DNA of 39,425 bases. It comes from Bacteroidota bacterium. Its GTDB lineage: Bacteria; Bacteroidota; Bacteroidia; UKL13-3. The stretch's first letter is position 1. Every line of letters begins with the position of its first letter. The notes below the pieces were generated by a model. That model did no database searches. It worked only from the letters and a program-made list of their open reading frames with translations, and had not been told where the DNA came from. The position numbers were made by a program, and so were the translations under genes. Below, in pieces: positions 9,801 to 17,666 of this stretch. Location of the stretch: NCBI GenBank assembly GCA_947485745.1, contig CANKQY010000016.1:1-39425 (forward strand), given 5' to 3'.

Positions 9801-12374
9801 TACAAAACAAGTGGATTAAGAATTGCTTTGGAGGCATACGGTACAGGTGCTGGCCAAAACATTCAGATTGATGACATCATGATTTTTGATGATGTTCAAA
9901 ATCAGCCAATTTCTCCTAAATTATTTAACCAATGTTTAAGGGATTCTATTAAAATAAATATTACCAATTCAGATGTAAGGTATTCATACCGCGCAGTGAA
10001 TATGGTTAATGGTCAAACTCTTGCAACCAAGGTGGGCGAAGGAGTTAATATGGAACTTGGTTTCTTACCACAGGTAGTTGATACCATGCGCTATTTTGTA
10101 GAGGCTTCTAATGCAGGTTCACAAGCCATTAATACTGGTTTTGGTGGTGGCTTTGTTACTTGTAGTAACGTTATGCCAGATACCATTACCGCTATCATTA
10201 ACAGGTACTTTAACGGGCCATTTATTACTGCAGGCACACCATTTAATGGTTCTTACAATGCTGGTGATGCCAACAATCCTGATGGAACCACAGTTGGAGG
10301 TATAATAACTTACCAATTTGTTCCACCTGCATTCTATACAAATGCTAACTACGGTTCATTGTGGAGCATACCTAGCATTCAGGTGTTCTCTGCTGGTGGC
10401 AAAGTGCCTTTCACTAATTATACATTTACACCACCTTCAGGTTCAGGACCAGGTACCATTAGGTTAACTGCCCCTGCCTCTATGTTAGATAGTAATATTG
10501 TATTTAATTACACTATCAGAATTAATGCTTCAAGTTGTGATAGTTTATTTAGCAGACAATTGAGAATTTCTACGCCGCCAACTGCTAACTTTAATTTTAC
10601 GCCTCCATCAACAAACTTATGTGCTAAGAACAACATCAACTTCAATGCAAGTATTTCAACCAAACCAGCTAATAACTTCCCATTCACCTATACTTGGGTT
10701 TTTGGAGATGGTACGTTTGCCTTTGTTGAAAATCCAACTAAAGTTTATGATGCTAGCGGTCCTTTTACTGTTAAGTTTATCCTTACCGATAGGTATGGTA
10801 ATAGTTCTGAAAAAACTGAAGTATTGAACATACTACCAGCTCCTTCGGTTGATTTTGCTACCAATACACCTTGCGCAAATGACTCAACTGTATTTACACC
10901 AACAACACAGCCAGCAGGTTCAGTATTCTTATGGACTATGCCTAATACTAGCACACAAACAAGAGAAGTTGCTAAATACAGTTTCCCTAAATTTGATACT
11001 ACTTACTCAGTTAGGTTAAGAATTACCAATACCAGCGGCTGTTTCAATATTGCCACAAAGAGTATTTATGTGTTTGCTAAACCAACGGCAAACTTCACAA
11101 CTGCACCTCATTGTTTAAGTAATAATGTGCCTATTACCAATACAAGTAGCATACCTGTTGGCAATATGGGTTATTCTTGGAAGTGGGGTAATGGTCAAAC
11201 TAGCTTAAGTGCATCACCAACTTATAAGTATCCTGTAAGTGGAACTTATACTGCTACCTTAGTTGTTTCCTCACCTTTTGGCTGTTTAGATTCAGCTGTA
11301 AAAACTGTAACTATCTACGATAGACCATTCACTGGATTTAATGTTGTAAATCCTTGTGTGGGTGAAAATGATGTTACCGTGTTTAACAATACTACGGCAT
11401 TTGCTGGTGGTGCAACCAATGTAAATTACAATTGGAACTTTGGAGATTTAAAATCTTCTACTGTTCAAAATCCAACAAACGCTTACCGTGGAGTTGGTAC
11501 TTATGTTGTAAATCTATTAGCTGTTGATAAAGTAAATGGTTGCCGCGATTCAATAACTAAAAACGTAACGATCTTCTACAAGCCAGTTGCTCAATTTGCA
11601 GTTTCAGGTAGTGGTTCAGTTTGTGAGAACAACGAGTTTAAAGTAATAAACACTTCTTACACTATTGATCAAGGTAACTTTAAATGTAATTGGAATTGGG
11701 GTGATACCAAAACTGATACCATTTGTAACGTAAGTCATATTTATACCGCACATGCTTTCTACACTGCTACTTTAATTGTTACTACGCCAAATGGTTGTTC
11801 TGATACCGCTAGTGTGCCAGTTACAGTTAATTTACCACCAGTATTTGATATCGATGTAAAAACCATTGATAGCCTTACCTATCCTATTGGTTTAAACAAG
11901 AAATTGTTAACTGCAAGTATTCCGGATGCTGAGTCATATGCTTGGCAAATGGGCGGTGCTGCAGGTTCAACAAGAACTGGTAATAATGTTGAGTTTGTTT
12001 TCGCAACGAAAGGCACTTATAATGTTAAATGTACCATCAAGGACCTAAGCGGTTGTGTGGTTACAGATTCTGTAAATGTTGTAATTCTTTCTTCAGTTGG
12101 TATCCAAGATGTACTTGCTGCTAAATATGATTTAACTACTTATCCAAATCCATTTGGTCAATCAACTAATTTGAGTTTTGAATTACCTAATGCTACTGAG
12201 GTGAAAGTGTCTATTTTAGATATGTTAGGTAGAACTATCAAAACTGTTGACTTAGGTAGAGTGAATGCTGGTAAACACAACCAAAGCTTAGAAGATTTTG
12301 GTGCTGCCGGTTCATACCTTATCAGAGTTGATTTAGATGGTCAGTTGGTATACAAACAAGTGATTAAGCAATAA
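3873..12374 (+). CDS. Giant secreted T9SS cargo: triple parallel beta-helix, jellyroll, PKD domains, type A sorting domain
   Basis: This 2833-residue protein begins with a signal peptide (about 1-30, ending LRAQG). Three homologous modules follow, at roughly residues 35-618, 619-1174 and 1175-1730. Each opens with a GSF.TI..AVD.LN-like stretch and a GYxGE motif. Each then runs through many N-rich parallel beta-helix turns (IRNCKLIGNSN, IGGSIAAGGAQNT) and ends in a GNPR...GA.E-type closure. Next come a linker sandwich (about 1735-1835) and a jellyroll/MAM-like domain (about 1841-2007, FPYTNGFEG...IDDIMIFDD). Five to six PKD-like domains span about 2234-2740; the clearest motifs are VFGDGT, NFGD and NWGD. 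The last 90 residues are a T9SS type A sorting domain with the motif TYPNPFGQ. No catalytic residues can be recognised. A surface adhesin or polysaccharide-binding role is inferred. The gene has its own promoter and terminator. Confidence 0.9.
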   Translation: MKYNYKFNVLRALLVLSLFGLLSTSQLRAQGLNTNTTYIVNGSNDLVAPVDTFANLTGSTIGPAYGAISYLNQFGMNSVQSTTGPVVFLLAAGYNPVEPNIINIGQATGAGGWPNMYWNANSPIIIKPAVGQNFNITTTALIGANQSLVRFNGAWFAGIDGAATGTQRNLTFSMPASATQATSRVIDIMPTSGNRVQSIGVRNCNIIGNSNASFPNTFAGIYFGGVGAGSATALGQNQNIDIINNYVIAVQNGIYFRGLANLQNLQNKSININNNTIGDYVNPINSANTAFIGGSNGTGIYLNAVANVSVSGNTIMNTVSTSANFKGIFLTNEGGVAGFSLDSNIQVTNNTIFNINATTSGGVAGIRINLGAHGQHLRLLVANNAISKLSALNAQAVLTGFAYPIGILVEDNSTNVGLEVFYNSVNLTGSTLPANSFSACFATGSATNGGIIMMNNSFANSMGRPTSNVTGYTVYNVLTLSTVSPFRFSSFNNYYTTTFDGGNAFTARFLGRDLSSLKGFTMYSRSDTTSYSTIPPFKNDSVLTVNAGVNHWTFNKAASLPLFFNFYQSIFDSIRFKVNTDMFGTPRNNMGRFSSIGCHLWAGDSVNSPTAIAGPRVFPVNGFTQRPTLLNLNGSFATIAEAVDHLNHYGVGGSGDIVLELQPGYNGETAHIPALIDYPNSNLGRPVIFRTAANFSTTVSVPNNASMNNLSILRFMGANWVKFDGGNDKGLTFAMPSNAINVNTRIISFTPVDTAGNNITIRNCKLIGNSNTAAPNTGMGIYAGNFNIFGTPAVALKPGLNNISLIGNEISSVRSGIVFFGATPSTNAVFRSNIIGGSIAAGGAQNTTFIGGATNQAGILLRGMTASELDSNVVRNCVSTTAASNGFIGIFLDETGSTPFSGISVTRNFVYNLVTLNGTNCLGIRINLSATAGSRGISLINNFVGRILGNGTGLNFSNLNPAGISIDAAAVNSNVGIAIAHNTINLNGTGLGASGSGSSALYLGANIQGGVEIDNNIFGNRINRSVGTGNRYAVLIGHNATPFTAATVLPFPSNNNNYFATGNGNNFVAGTTNGTINRANINDWRSFTAPTVLLAGMDGSSFNWVNTFKTDTTPDVNLLYGGLVPGGANIVSGICSDIYGNPRFQCSGGSTTSTRWVGAAEVGLSYPALQGNVTYPINGVDAPPTPTNPAVGSFKTVRNAVDYLNSQGVDDPSFGGFRTIRLEIAAGYVGESDTFMGPITVLDYPRQAPTRPVLLTLASGRTDTIRITSIVNPLIAANQSLFRFSGCKNFSIDGGTNRSLTLLLPAAFNTNTNKVVDFVSGVAPIVATLPFTTNNSVRNCNLIGISTTANALTFAGVYMGGLITPSNSIVGQNGNNLIQGNFIGGVQYGVYLRGDGVVANMDQGNNISGNIIGGDIAPGGAQNTNYFGGVANAAGIFAQSQNGLIISGNTVKNSISNSTNPRGIELASTPVTAPVLSSSVTINGNIIKNITALNAGGAYGIYLNFGADANNVNRNIIISNNMISGISSFGTAATGTGFGLNPFGIYFNATANIGSGNTYVGVSLYYNSINLGQGSSLSAFNGISACLGIPSFIRSGVVSQNNIFQNRLDGLGANTSNYGVAIGGSVNPFFYSNYNNYFTSSSTATVAANLGSNVSVTPVRYNQWFEILSFTLTDTLSITSASPFTNDNNLFIPNSTSSNIYQAGIPVFGINLDINGNPRNSFQPNLGAHEFTGTYQDNIAPRIFNLTDPTGCQSGPIILNFNIYDKQLIGDSLYYKLNGGAVNSVQSSISAGTARRYVLPAQPSGTLIEFRVSAIDYNTPANVGSYPANKIWDTLSTGLTSFPYTNGFEGVNNPAWTSQSLTNGANWEIGTLGSSINPSQGARSGVRSVIFRSSTMPLAGSSARLVSPCLDFSNLTSPTIRFYISQNSDLPAKRDSVQVKVSFGGNIWSNSLRAVERVNSDFALPGYRMVEVCLAAYKTSGLRIALEAYGTGAGQNIQIDDIMIFDDVQNQPISPKLFNQCLRDSIKINITNSDVRYSYRAVNMVNGQTLATKVGEGVNMELGFLPQVVDTMRYFVEASNAGSQAINTGFGGGFVTCSNVMPDTITAIINRYFNGPFITAGTPFNGSYNAGDANNPDGTTVGGIITYQFVPPAFYTNANYGSLWSIPSIQVFSAGGKVPFTNYTFTPPSGSGPGTIRLTAPASMLDSNIVFNYTIRINASSCDSLFSRQLRISTPPTANFNFTPPSTNLCAKNNINFNASISTKPANNFPFTYTWVFGDGTFAFVENPTKVYDASGPFTVKFILTDRYGNSSEKTEVLNILPAPSVDFATNTPCANDSTVFTPTTQPAGSVFLWTMPNTSTQTREVAKYSFPKFDTTYSVRLRITNTSGCFNIATKSIYVFAKPTANFTTAPHCLSNNVPITNTSSIPVGNMGYSWKWGNGQTSLSASPTYKYPVSGTYTATLVVSSPFGCLDSAVKTVTIYDRPFTGFNVVNPCVGENDVTVFNNTTAFAGGATNVNYNWNFGDLKSSTVQNPTNAYRGVGTYVVNLLAVDKVNGCRDSITKNVTIFYKPVAQFAVSGSGSVCENNEFKVINTSYTIDQGNFKCNWNWGDTKTDTICNVSHIYTAHAFYTATLIVTTPNGCSDTASVPVTVNLPPVFDIDVKTIDSLTYPIGLNKKLLTASIPDAESYAWQMGGAAGSTRTGNNVEFVFATKGTYNVKCTIKDLSGCVVTDSVNVVILSSVGIQDVLAAKYDLTTYPNPFGQSTNLSFELPNATEVKVSILDMLGRTIKTVDLGRVNAGKHNQSLEDFGAAGSYLIRVDLDGQLVYKQVIKQ

Positions 12375-12390
12375 TCAACTGTTAACTTAT

Positions 12391-12431
12391 AAAACAGAAA
12401 GGGCGGCCCATTGTGCTGCCCTTTCTGTTTT
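12391..12431 (+). terminator. Terminator after the giant cargo gene
   Basis: Arms 12391-12407 and 12415-12431 form a 17-bp stem with one G-T pair around a 7-base loop (AAAACAGAAAGGGC paired with GCCCTTTCTGTTTT). The right arm ends in TTTT. Confidence 0.75.
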
Positions 12432-12443
12432 ATAGACTTTTTC

Positions 12444-12460
12444 TTTTGGTTCAAACCGAA
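12444..12460 (+). repeat. Dispersed 17-mer TTTTGGTTCAAACCGAA, intergenic copy 1
   Basis: The copy lies 13 bases beyond the terminator of the giant gene, in otherwise featureless DNA between it and the LysE-type gene. It is identical over 17 bases to the copies at 38704-38720 (same strand) and 31737-31753 (opposite strand). Confidence 0.7.
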
Positions 12461-12646
12461 TGATAATAGCCGTATTTATGGATGAAAGATTTTGGGTTAA
12501 AGGTTTGCATTCCTAATTTTATTTGTAATTCTTTCTTAAGGAGTTTTAGCAGCTTCAGTTTTGAGCCTATTTTTAGGTAGGAAAAAGTAAATTGAAAGAT
12601 AATTGGAGTTTCTTTATTGGCTAATCATTTAAAGCCATTAAAAAGA

Positions 12647-13306
12647 CTAATTTAATAGGTCTTTTGCCTGTTCCATGTCAACTTCTGCATTGCCTGCATT
12701 GAAGTAGATAACCAAACCCACAATGATAAAAAGAATGCCGATGGTAATATTCATTCTATGAATAAATGCAGGACTTAAATAATTTTTGATTTTGTGTGAG
12801 AAATAACAAATAGCGGTTTGTGAACCAAAAGTTGCTACCAATACAGCCAAAAAGAAAATGAATAAATCAAGGCTGCTATATTTTAAATTTGATTCTAAAA
12901 ATAGGGTTATGCCCAACCAAGTTACCAATACCAACGGATTTAAAATATTTAGAATGATTCCTTTAGTAATATAGAGGTAATTGGGTTTTGGTGCTTGGTC
13001 TGTGTTACTCTTTACATTACCGCTTTTTAAAATAGAGTATATTCCTAATCCTAAAAATGCAATCAATGCAAGCAATCTGATAGTATCTGCATATTTTGGT
13101 AATTCTTCGCTGATAAAAGAAGTGGCAAAAATGGATATAAATATATAAAGCGAATCGCAAATTATTGCTCCACTTGCTATTAACAAGCCTTTTTTATAGC
13201 CTCTAGTTATGCTGGTTTGAACCAATGCAAAGAAACCAGCGCCAAACGACAAAGTGAGTACTGCACCCGTAATAGTGCCTTGAATAATAATTTGTAATGC
13301 CGACAT
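12647..13306 (-). CDS. LysE/RhtB-family exporter
   Basis: This 219-residue integral membrane protein has about six hydrophobic segments. It shows the typical N-terminal pattern of LysE-type translocators (GAVLTLSFGAGFFALVQTSI), a mid-protein KG.ILNILNPLV...W stretch and a C-terminal helix (IGILFIIVGLVIYF). The family exports amino acids or related small metabolites across the inner membrane. The substrate cannot be told from sequence. It stands alone on the minus strand, divergent from the histidine kinase gene with 108 bases between starts. The ATG at 13306 gives a normal family length. Confidence 0.85.
   Translation of the reverse strand: MSALQIIIQGTITGAVLTLSFGAGFFALVQTSITRGYKKGLLIASGAIICDSLYIFISIFATSFISEELPKYADTIRLLALIAFLGLGIYSILKSGNVKSNTDQAPKPNYLYITKGIILNILNPLVLVTWLGITLFLESNLKYSSLDLFIFFLAVLVATFGSQTAICYFSHKIKNYLSPAFIHRMNITIGILFIIVGLVIYFNAGNAEVDMEQAKDLLN
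13214..13225 (-). repeat. Dispersed 12-mer TTGGTTCAAACC inside the LysE-type gene
   Basis: On the coding strand the word encodes LVQT in the first third of the exporter. Confidence 0.6.
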
Positions 13307-13401
13307 CCATGGGCAATTTATGAAATTGTAGGTTGATTGCCACTTTTTGTTAATGAAAAGTTAATTACCATTCAGGTTATCAATATCTCCAATTAAGTTG
13401 A

Positions 13402-13409
13402 TAGTTTTG
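13402..13409 (+). promoter_or_regulatory. Possible -7 box directly upstream of the histidine kinase
   Basis: TAGTTTTG fits TAnnTTTG but lies only five bases before the ATG at 13415. If used, it would give an almost leaderless mRNA. No -33 element is seen at a suitable distance. Confidence 0.3.
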
Positions 13410-13414
13410 TTAGC

Positions 13415-14677
13415 ATGATATCCAGAAGGACTTTTAGGGTTTTTATTGTTTTGGCTGCCTTGTCTTTTGTAGGGGTGTTGCTTACCCAAATTATTTGGAT
13501 GAATAATGCCTATTCCCAGAAGAAAGAAGAGTTCAACAGGCAACTTACCTTAGCGCTGCAAGAAGTGGTGAGAGATGTACTTAAATTCAATAATACGCGT
13601 ACCATGCCTCCTAATCCTGTAAGCCAACTTACCGAAAACTATTATGCCGTAATGGTAAATGATTTGATTGATCCTTCTGTTCTCGATCATTTTATTCGAC
13701 AAGAATTCAATAGGTTCCATATTGCCGAAGCTTATGCCTATAGTATTTATGATTGTTCCAACAAACAATTGGTTTATGGCGGTTATTACAGTGAAAACTT
13801 AAAGGAAGAATCAGCCAATTCATATAAATTTCCACCTGTTAAGTTAGATAATAATTATTTCACTATTTACTTTCCCAATATTAAAATGGACCTCTTTTCC
13901 GATTTGGGTTTGTGGATTTATTTAAGCTTATTGGTATTGCTCATACTCATTTTCTTTACCTATAGTTTTTTCGTTATCACCAGGCAAAAGAGGCTTTCAG
14001 AGATTCAAAGAGATTTTATCAATAACATGGCTCATGAAATTAGAACGCCATTAACCACCATAGGTATTTCTGCCGATGGTATTGAAGCCAACATAGATGA
14101 GCATAAAGACAAGGTTGTTATTTTCTCAAAAATTATCAAAGAAGAGGCCGTGCGCATGAAGCTTCAACTCGAGAAGATTTTGGGTTTGGAAGAAGGTATC
14201 AAACTCAAAAGTGAATGGGTTAACCCAAATACGCTTATTTATGAATGTGCCCAAAAAATTCAATTACTGAATAATTTAACCGAAGAACAATTCACACTAA
14301 ATCTAACCAATGAAACGATTGAAGTCTTGATTGATCCCTTCCATTTTTCGCAAGTGTGCTCTAATTTGTTAGAAAATGCCATTAAATATAGTCCAAGTAA
14401 AATTCAAATAACAGTTAGCTCCTCTGTTTTAAATGGTAAATTTGTTTTGTGCGTTCAAGACAAAGGATTAGGTATTGCCCCTAAGTACCAAAAGCAAATT
14501 TTTGATCGGTTTTTTAGGGTTCCTTATGGCAATATTCACCAAGTAAAAGGTTTTGGAATTGGCTTGTTTTATGTAAAACAAATTACCCAAGCTCAAGGCG
14601 GACAGGTAAAAGTGGAAAGCGCTTTTGGAATAGGAAGTAAATTTTTTGTTGAATTACCCAAAATTAAACATGTTTGA
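13415..14677 (+). CDS. Two-component sensor histidine kinase
   Basis: A 420-residue inner-membrane kinase. Transmembrane helix 1 is at about residues 8-28 and helix 2 at about 165-186, enclosing a sensing region of about 135 residues. There is no HAMP domain: helix 2 runs almost directly into the HisKA dimerisation domain with the H-box NNMAHEIRTPLTT, where His207 is the predicted phosphorylation site. The HATPase domain follows, with N-box NLLENAIKYS, G1 box DKGLGIAP and G2 box GFGIGLFY. The architecture resembles Bacteroidota RprX-type kinases. It overlaps the response regulator gene by 8 bases, so the two should be translated together and act as a cognate pair. The signal sensed is unknown. 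Confidence 0.92.
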   Translation: MISRRTFRVFIVLAALSFVGVLLTQIIWMNNAYSQKKEEFNRQLTLALQEVVRDVLKFNNTRTMPPNPVSQLTENYYAVMVNDLIDPSVLDHFIRQEFNRFHIAEAYAYSIYDCSNKQLVYGGYYSENLKEESANSYKFPPVKLDNNYFTIYFPNIKMDLFSDLGLWIYLSLLVLLILIFFTYSFFVITRQKRLSEIQRDFINNMAHEIRTPLTTIGISADGIEANIDEHKDKVVIFSKIIKEEAVRMKLQLEKILGLEEGIKLKSEWVNPNTLIYECAQKIQLLNNLTEEQFTLNLTNETIEVLIDPFHFSQVCSNLLENAIKYSPSKIQITVSSSVLNGKFVLCVQDKGLGIAPKYQKQIFDRFFRVPYGNIHQVKGFGIGLFYVKQITQAQGGQVKVESAFGIGSKFFVELPKIKHV

Positions 14678-15368
14678 TAAAGTAAATATTCTGTTGGCCG
14701 AAGATGATCCGCATTTAGGCTTTGTTGTTCAAGAAGTATTGGCTCAAAAAGGCTATAATGTTTCCTTGTGTATTGATGGCCAAGCTGCCTTATCTAAATT
14801 TATTCAAGGCAAGTTTCAAATTTGCCTCATCGATGTAATGATGCCGGTTATGGATGGATTTACCTTAGTGGAAAAAATAAGAAAGATAAACATGCATGTG
14901 CCCATTATTTTTTTAACTGCCAAAGGATTTCAGGAAGATAAAATTCAAGGTTTTAGAGCTGGTGCAGATGATTATTTGGTAAAGCCCTTTTCTATGGAAG
15001 AACTGGCGCTACGTATCCAAGTTTTTTTAAGGCGTAACATGAAAACCAGTAATGAGTCAGAGCTCAAAGAAATTCAAGCCATTGGCATCTATCGGTTTGA
15101 TCCAATTAATTTTGAATTGATTTTAAACGAGAAAAAAATACGGTTGACCAAAAAAGAGGGAGCCTTGTTATTGATGCTCATGAATAGGCCTGGGGAACTC
15201 ATAAAAAGAGAGGTACTCCTAGAAAAAATTTGGGGTAACGACGATTACTTTGCAGGTAGAAGCATGGATGTTTATATCTCAAGGCTTAGAAAATACCTTA
15301 AAGAAGATCCCAAAATTGAATTGGTAAACCACCACGGAATGGGGTTCCTGCTCCAAATAAAAGCTTAG
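14670..15368 (+). CDS. OmpR/PhoB-type response regulator
   Basis: A 232-residue DNA-binding regulator. The receiver domain (about 1-120) has the acidic pair in LLAEDDPHLG, the phospho-acceptor Asp55 in LIDVMMPVMDG, the conserved Thr in IFLTAK and Lys in YLVKPFS. A winged-helix Trans_reg_C domain follows (about 135-230; the recognition region ends with GRSMDVYISRLRKYL and HGMGFLL). The ATG at 14670 overlaps the end of the kinase gene and gives a standard N-terminus; the in-frame ATG at 14646 would add eight residues and is less likely. The pair resembles RprX/RprY of Bacteroides in layout. Its target genes cannot be read from this window. Confidence 0.93.
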   Translation: MFDKVNILLAEDDPHLGFVVQEVLAQKGYNVSLCIDGQAALSKFIQGKFQICLIDVMMPVMDGFTLVEKIRKINMHVPIIFLTAKGFQEDKIQGFRAGADDYLVKPFSMEELALRIQVFLRRNMKTSNESELKEIQAIGIYRFDPINFELILNEKKIRLTKKEGALLLMLMNRPGELIKREVLLEKIWGNDDYFAGRSMDVYISRLRKYLKEDPKIELVNHHGMGFLLQIKA

Positions 15369-15720
15369 CTTTTAACACATCACAATAACAATTTTTTTTT
15401 AATCACAGTAGTATCAGCGAAAGTCTTTGCCACAAAGTTTTTTTTATACGATTACGTTGAACTAAGGAGCAATTAAAATTCATACCTTTTTGAAATAACA
15501 TTCAAGGATTTTTGATATCAGTTTTTATATTCGACCCCTTCGGGGTCGTATGTCTATAGCACATCATTATACCTATAAACATGCGACCCCGAAGGGGTCG
15601 AACATCATTAATCATAGTTGATTTCAAAACCCAATTACCTCCATTAGCTCATAAAAACAATTCCGGGCCTTTGAGCCTTGGCAAAATCGTTGCTTTGTTT
15701 CTTTGTAGTGAAAACCAAAA
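15369..15720. other. Gene-free interval between the two-component system and fumC
   Basis: About 350 AT-rich bases with no believable gene. The only structure is the palindromic repeat at 15530-15602. I saw no clear intrinsic terminator for either flanking gene other than that repeat, which might serve as one. Confidence 0.6.
15530..15602. repeat. Composite palindromic repeat (REP/MITE-like) made of two GACCCC hairpins
   Basis: CGACCCCTTCGGGGTCG (15532-15548) and its reverse complement CGACCCCGAAGGGGTCG (15584-15600) are each 7-bp hairpins with a 3-base loop. The inverted arms extend further: TATGTCTATAG on the left corresponds to CTATAAACATG on the right with few mismatches. The whole 73-base unit is thus one imperfect inverted repeat. 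From memory, units of this form are dispersed in many Bacteroidota genomes. Confidence 0.75.
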
Positions 15721-17115
15721 TTATAAGGTCCCAACCATGTTGGCGGGTATTACCCATTGGTCGAATTGCTCACTGGTAAGCAAGCCCAATTCAACTGCAG
15801 CTTCTCTTAAAGTCTTGTTTTCTTTATGTGCCTTCTTTGCAATTTTAGCAGCATTTTCATAGCCAATATGTGGATTCAAAGCTGTTACCAACATCAATGA
15901 GTTTTCCAAATGCTTGTTAATAGTTTCATTGTTAGGAACTATGCCAATTGCACAATTGTCGTTGAACGATACACATGCATCGCCAATTAACCTGGCGCTT
16001 TGCAATACATTAGCTGCTATCATTGGTTTAAAAACATTCAATTCAAAATGACCATTGCTTCCACCAATTGAAACCGCAACATCATTACCCATAACTTGTG
16101 CTGCAACCATAGTAATGGCCTCTGGTTGCGTTGGGTTCACTTTGCCTGGCATAATAGAAGAGCCTGGTTCATTATCTGGAATAACAATTTCTCCAATGCC
16201 ACTTCTTGGTCCAGATGATAACATGCGAATATCATTGGCAATCTTCATCAAACTCACCGCCACACGTTTCAATGCGCCACTTATTTCAACCATCGCATCA
16301 TGTGCGGCCAATGCTTCAAATTTATTTGGCGCCGTTACAAATGGAAGTCCGGTAAAATCAGCAATTTTTTTAGCCACTAAAACATCGTAACCTTTTGGCG
16401 CATTTAATCCAGTACCCACTGCAGTTCCGCCTAGGGCAAGCTCTGCAACCATTTCTTGCGCATTGCGCAATGCTCGCATGCCATTGTCTAATTGCTGCAC
16501 ATAAGCACTAAACTCCTGACCTAATGTTAAGGGTGTAGCATCCATAAAATGGGTTCTACCTGTTTTTACAATGTGCTTAAAACTTTCAACCTTTGAGGCA
16601 AGTGTATCTCTTAATTTTTGAATGCCGGGTAGGGTAATTTCTGCAACCATTTTATAGGTAGCAATGTGCATGGCAGTTGGGTAAGTGTCGTTACTCGATT
16701 GCGATTTATTTACATCGTCATTTGGGTGCAATACTTTTTTTTCATCAGCTAACTTACCACCTGTTAATACATGGGCTCTATAGGCAACTACTTCATTTAC
16801 GTTCATATTGCTTTGGGTACCAGAGCCAGTTTGCCAAATAACCAATGGAAATTCACCATCTAATGCACCAGTTAAAATTTCGTCGCAGGCCATGCTAATT
16901 AAATCACATTTCTCTGCAGTTAATACGCCCAAGTCTTTATTGGCATGAGCCGCGGCCTTTTTTAAATAAGCAAAAGCATAAATAATTTCCTTTGGCATGC
17001 TTGCCTCTGGACCAATTTTAAAATTATTTCTAGAACGTTCTGTTTGTGCGCCCCAATATTTATCTGATGGCACCTGAACTTCACCCATGGTGTCGTGTTC
17101 AATTCTGTATGGCAT
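15721..17115 (-). CDS. fumC: Class II fumarate hydratase
   Basis: FumC interconverts fumarate and L-malate in the TCA cycle; it is a cytoplasmic homotetramer that needs no iron-sulfur cluster. The protein has the N-terminal string [14 protein letters not shown], the active-site segments [12 protein letters not shown] and [11 protein letters not shown], and the superfamily signature [13 protein letters not shown]. At 464 residues it is close to the usual length. I chose the ATG at 17115, where the text [16 protein letters not shown] begins as in other FumC proteins. The frame is open to 17169, but that extension shows no family similarity. It appears to be a single-gene unit, convergent with the two-component genes. 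Confidence 0.96.
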   Translation of the reverse strand: MPYRIEHDTMGEVQVPSDKYWGAQTERSRNNFKIGPEASMPKEIIYAFAYLKKAAAHANKDLGVLTAEKCDLISMACDEILTGALDGEFPLVIWQTGSGTQSNMNVNEVVAYRAHVLTGGKLADEKKVLHPNDDVNKSQSSNDTYPTAMHIATYKMVAEITLPGIQKLRDTLASKVESFKHIVKTGRTHFMDATPLTLGQEFSAYVQQLDNGMRALRNAQEMVAELALGGTAVGTGLNAPKGYDVLVAKKIADFTGLPFVTAPNKFEALAAHDAMVEISGALKRVAVSLMKIANDIRMLSSGPRSGIGEIVIPDNEPGSSIMPGKVNPTQPEAITMVAAQVMGNDVAVSIGGSNGHFELNVFKPMIAANVLQSARLIGDACVSFNDNCAIGIVPNNETINKHLENSLMLVTALNPHIGYENAAKIAKKAHKENKTLREAAVELGLLTSEQFDQWVIPANMVGTL

Positions 17116-17135
17116 AGCTGTTTTTTTTTGAGTCT

Positions 17136-17169
17136 CAAAAATATGATTTTCTTTGCTGCCCTTCACCAA
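17136..17169 (-). promoter_or_regulatory. Possible fumC promoter
   Basis: On the minus strand, TTG (17169-17167), a 23-base spacer and TATTTTTG (17143-17136) fit the -33/-7 pattern at the upper end of the spacing range. The leader would be about 15 bases. Confidence 0.35.
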
Positions 17170-17302
17170 TTTTTAGCTGATTTTACGCAGCTACTTCAAA
17201 AAAATGAAAATCATAAATTTACATAGTAACGAAAAAAAACATAAATGTCAAGTAGTGAGTTTGTTATAATTGTTTTATTTTTACTTCTCAAATAAAATTT
17301 TT

Positions 17303-17662
17303 ATGAATCAAACTGCCACTCAATCCATGCTATTTACCGAGCATCTCAGCTGGTTGCGAATCATGGATCAAACTAAACATCAATTTAAAGAATTACAATC
17401 TCGCTTAGAGGAGTCTATTCCTCAATTTTCTTATTCTTCTAGCATGGCTAGAGTAGAGCAATTTCAAAACAGGTTTATCAGGCAACGAGAGGTAATTGAT
17501 GAGCTGAGGCACGAAATTAAGCAGCATGAAAACCATTTAGAGCGTTTGGATCAGCCCAATCAATTATTATTATTAACTCATATTTCCTTGCGCGAGCAAT
17601 TCAATAGGTTTTACGACTTATTTATTGAGCTTGAACGTGATTTTGATGAGTTTCTAGCCTAG
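17303..17662 (+). CDS. Small coiled-coil protein of unknown function
   Basis: A 119-residue charged protein that I do not recognise. It has no signal peptide or membrane segment. Much of it looks helical with heptad-like spacing (RVEQFQNRFIRQREVIDELR and ENHLERLDQPNQ), so a cytoplasmic coiled coil is likely. The ATG at 17303 (MNQTATQS) is preferred over an upstream in-frame start at 17270, which would add a hydrophobic tail with no sign of conservation. It sits between fumC (divergent) and the UvrD-like gene (convergent, stop codons four bases apart), so it has no partner on its own strand. Confidence 0.65.
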   Translation: MNQTATQSMLFTEHLSWLRIMDQTKHQFKELQSRLEESIPQFSYSSSMARVEQFQNRFIRQREVIDELRHEIKQHENHLERLDQPNQLLLLTHISLREQFNRFYDLFIELERDFDEFLA

Positions 17663-17666
17663 TAAT

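Noticed and set aside
15581-15862. Plus-strand open frame of 93 codons (MRPRRGRTS...)
   Set aside because: It starts inside the palindromic repeat and runs antisense into the end of fumC. The composition is not protein-like.
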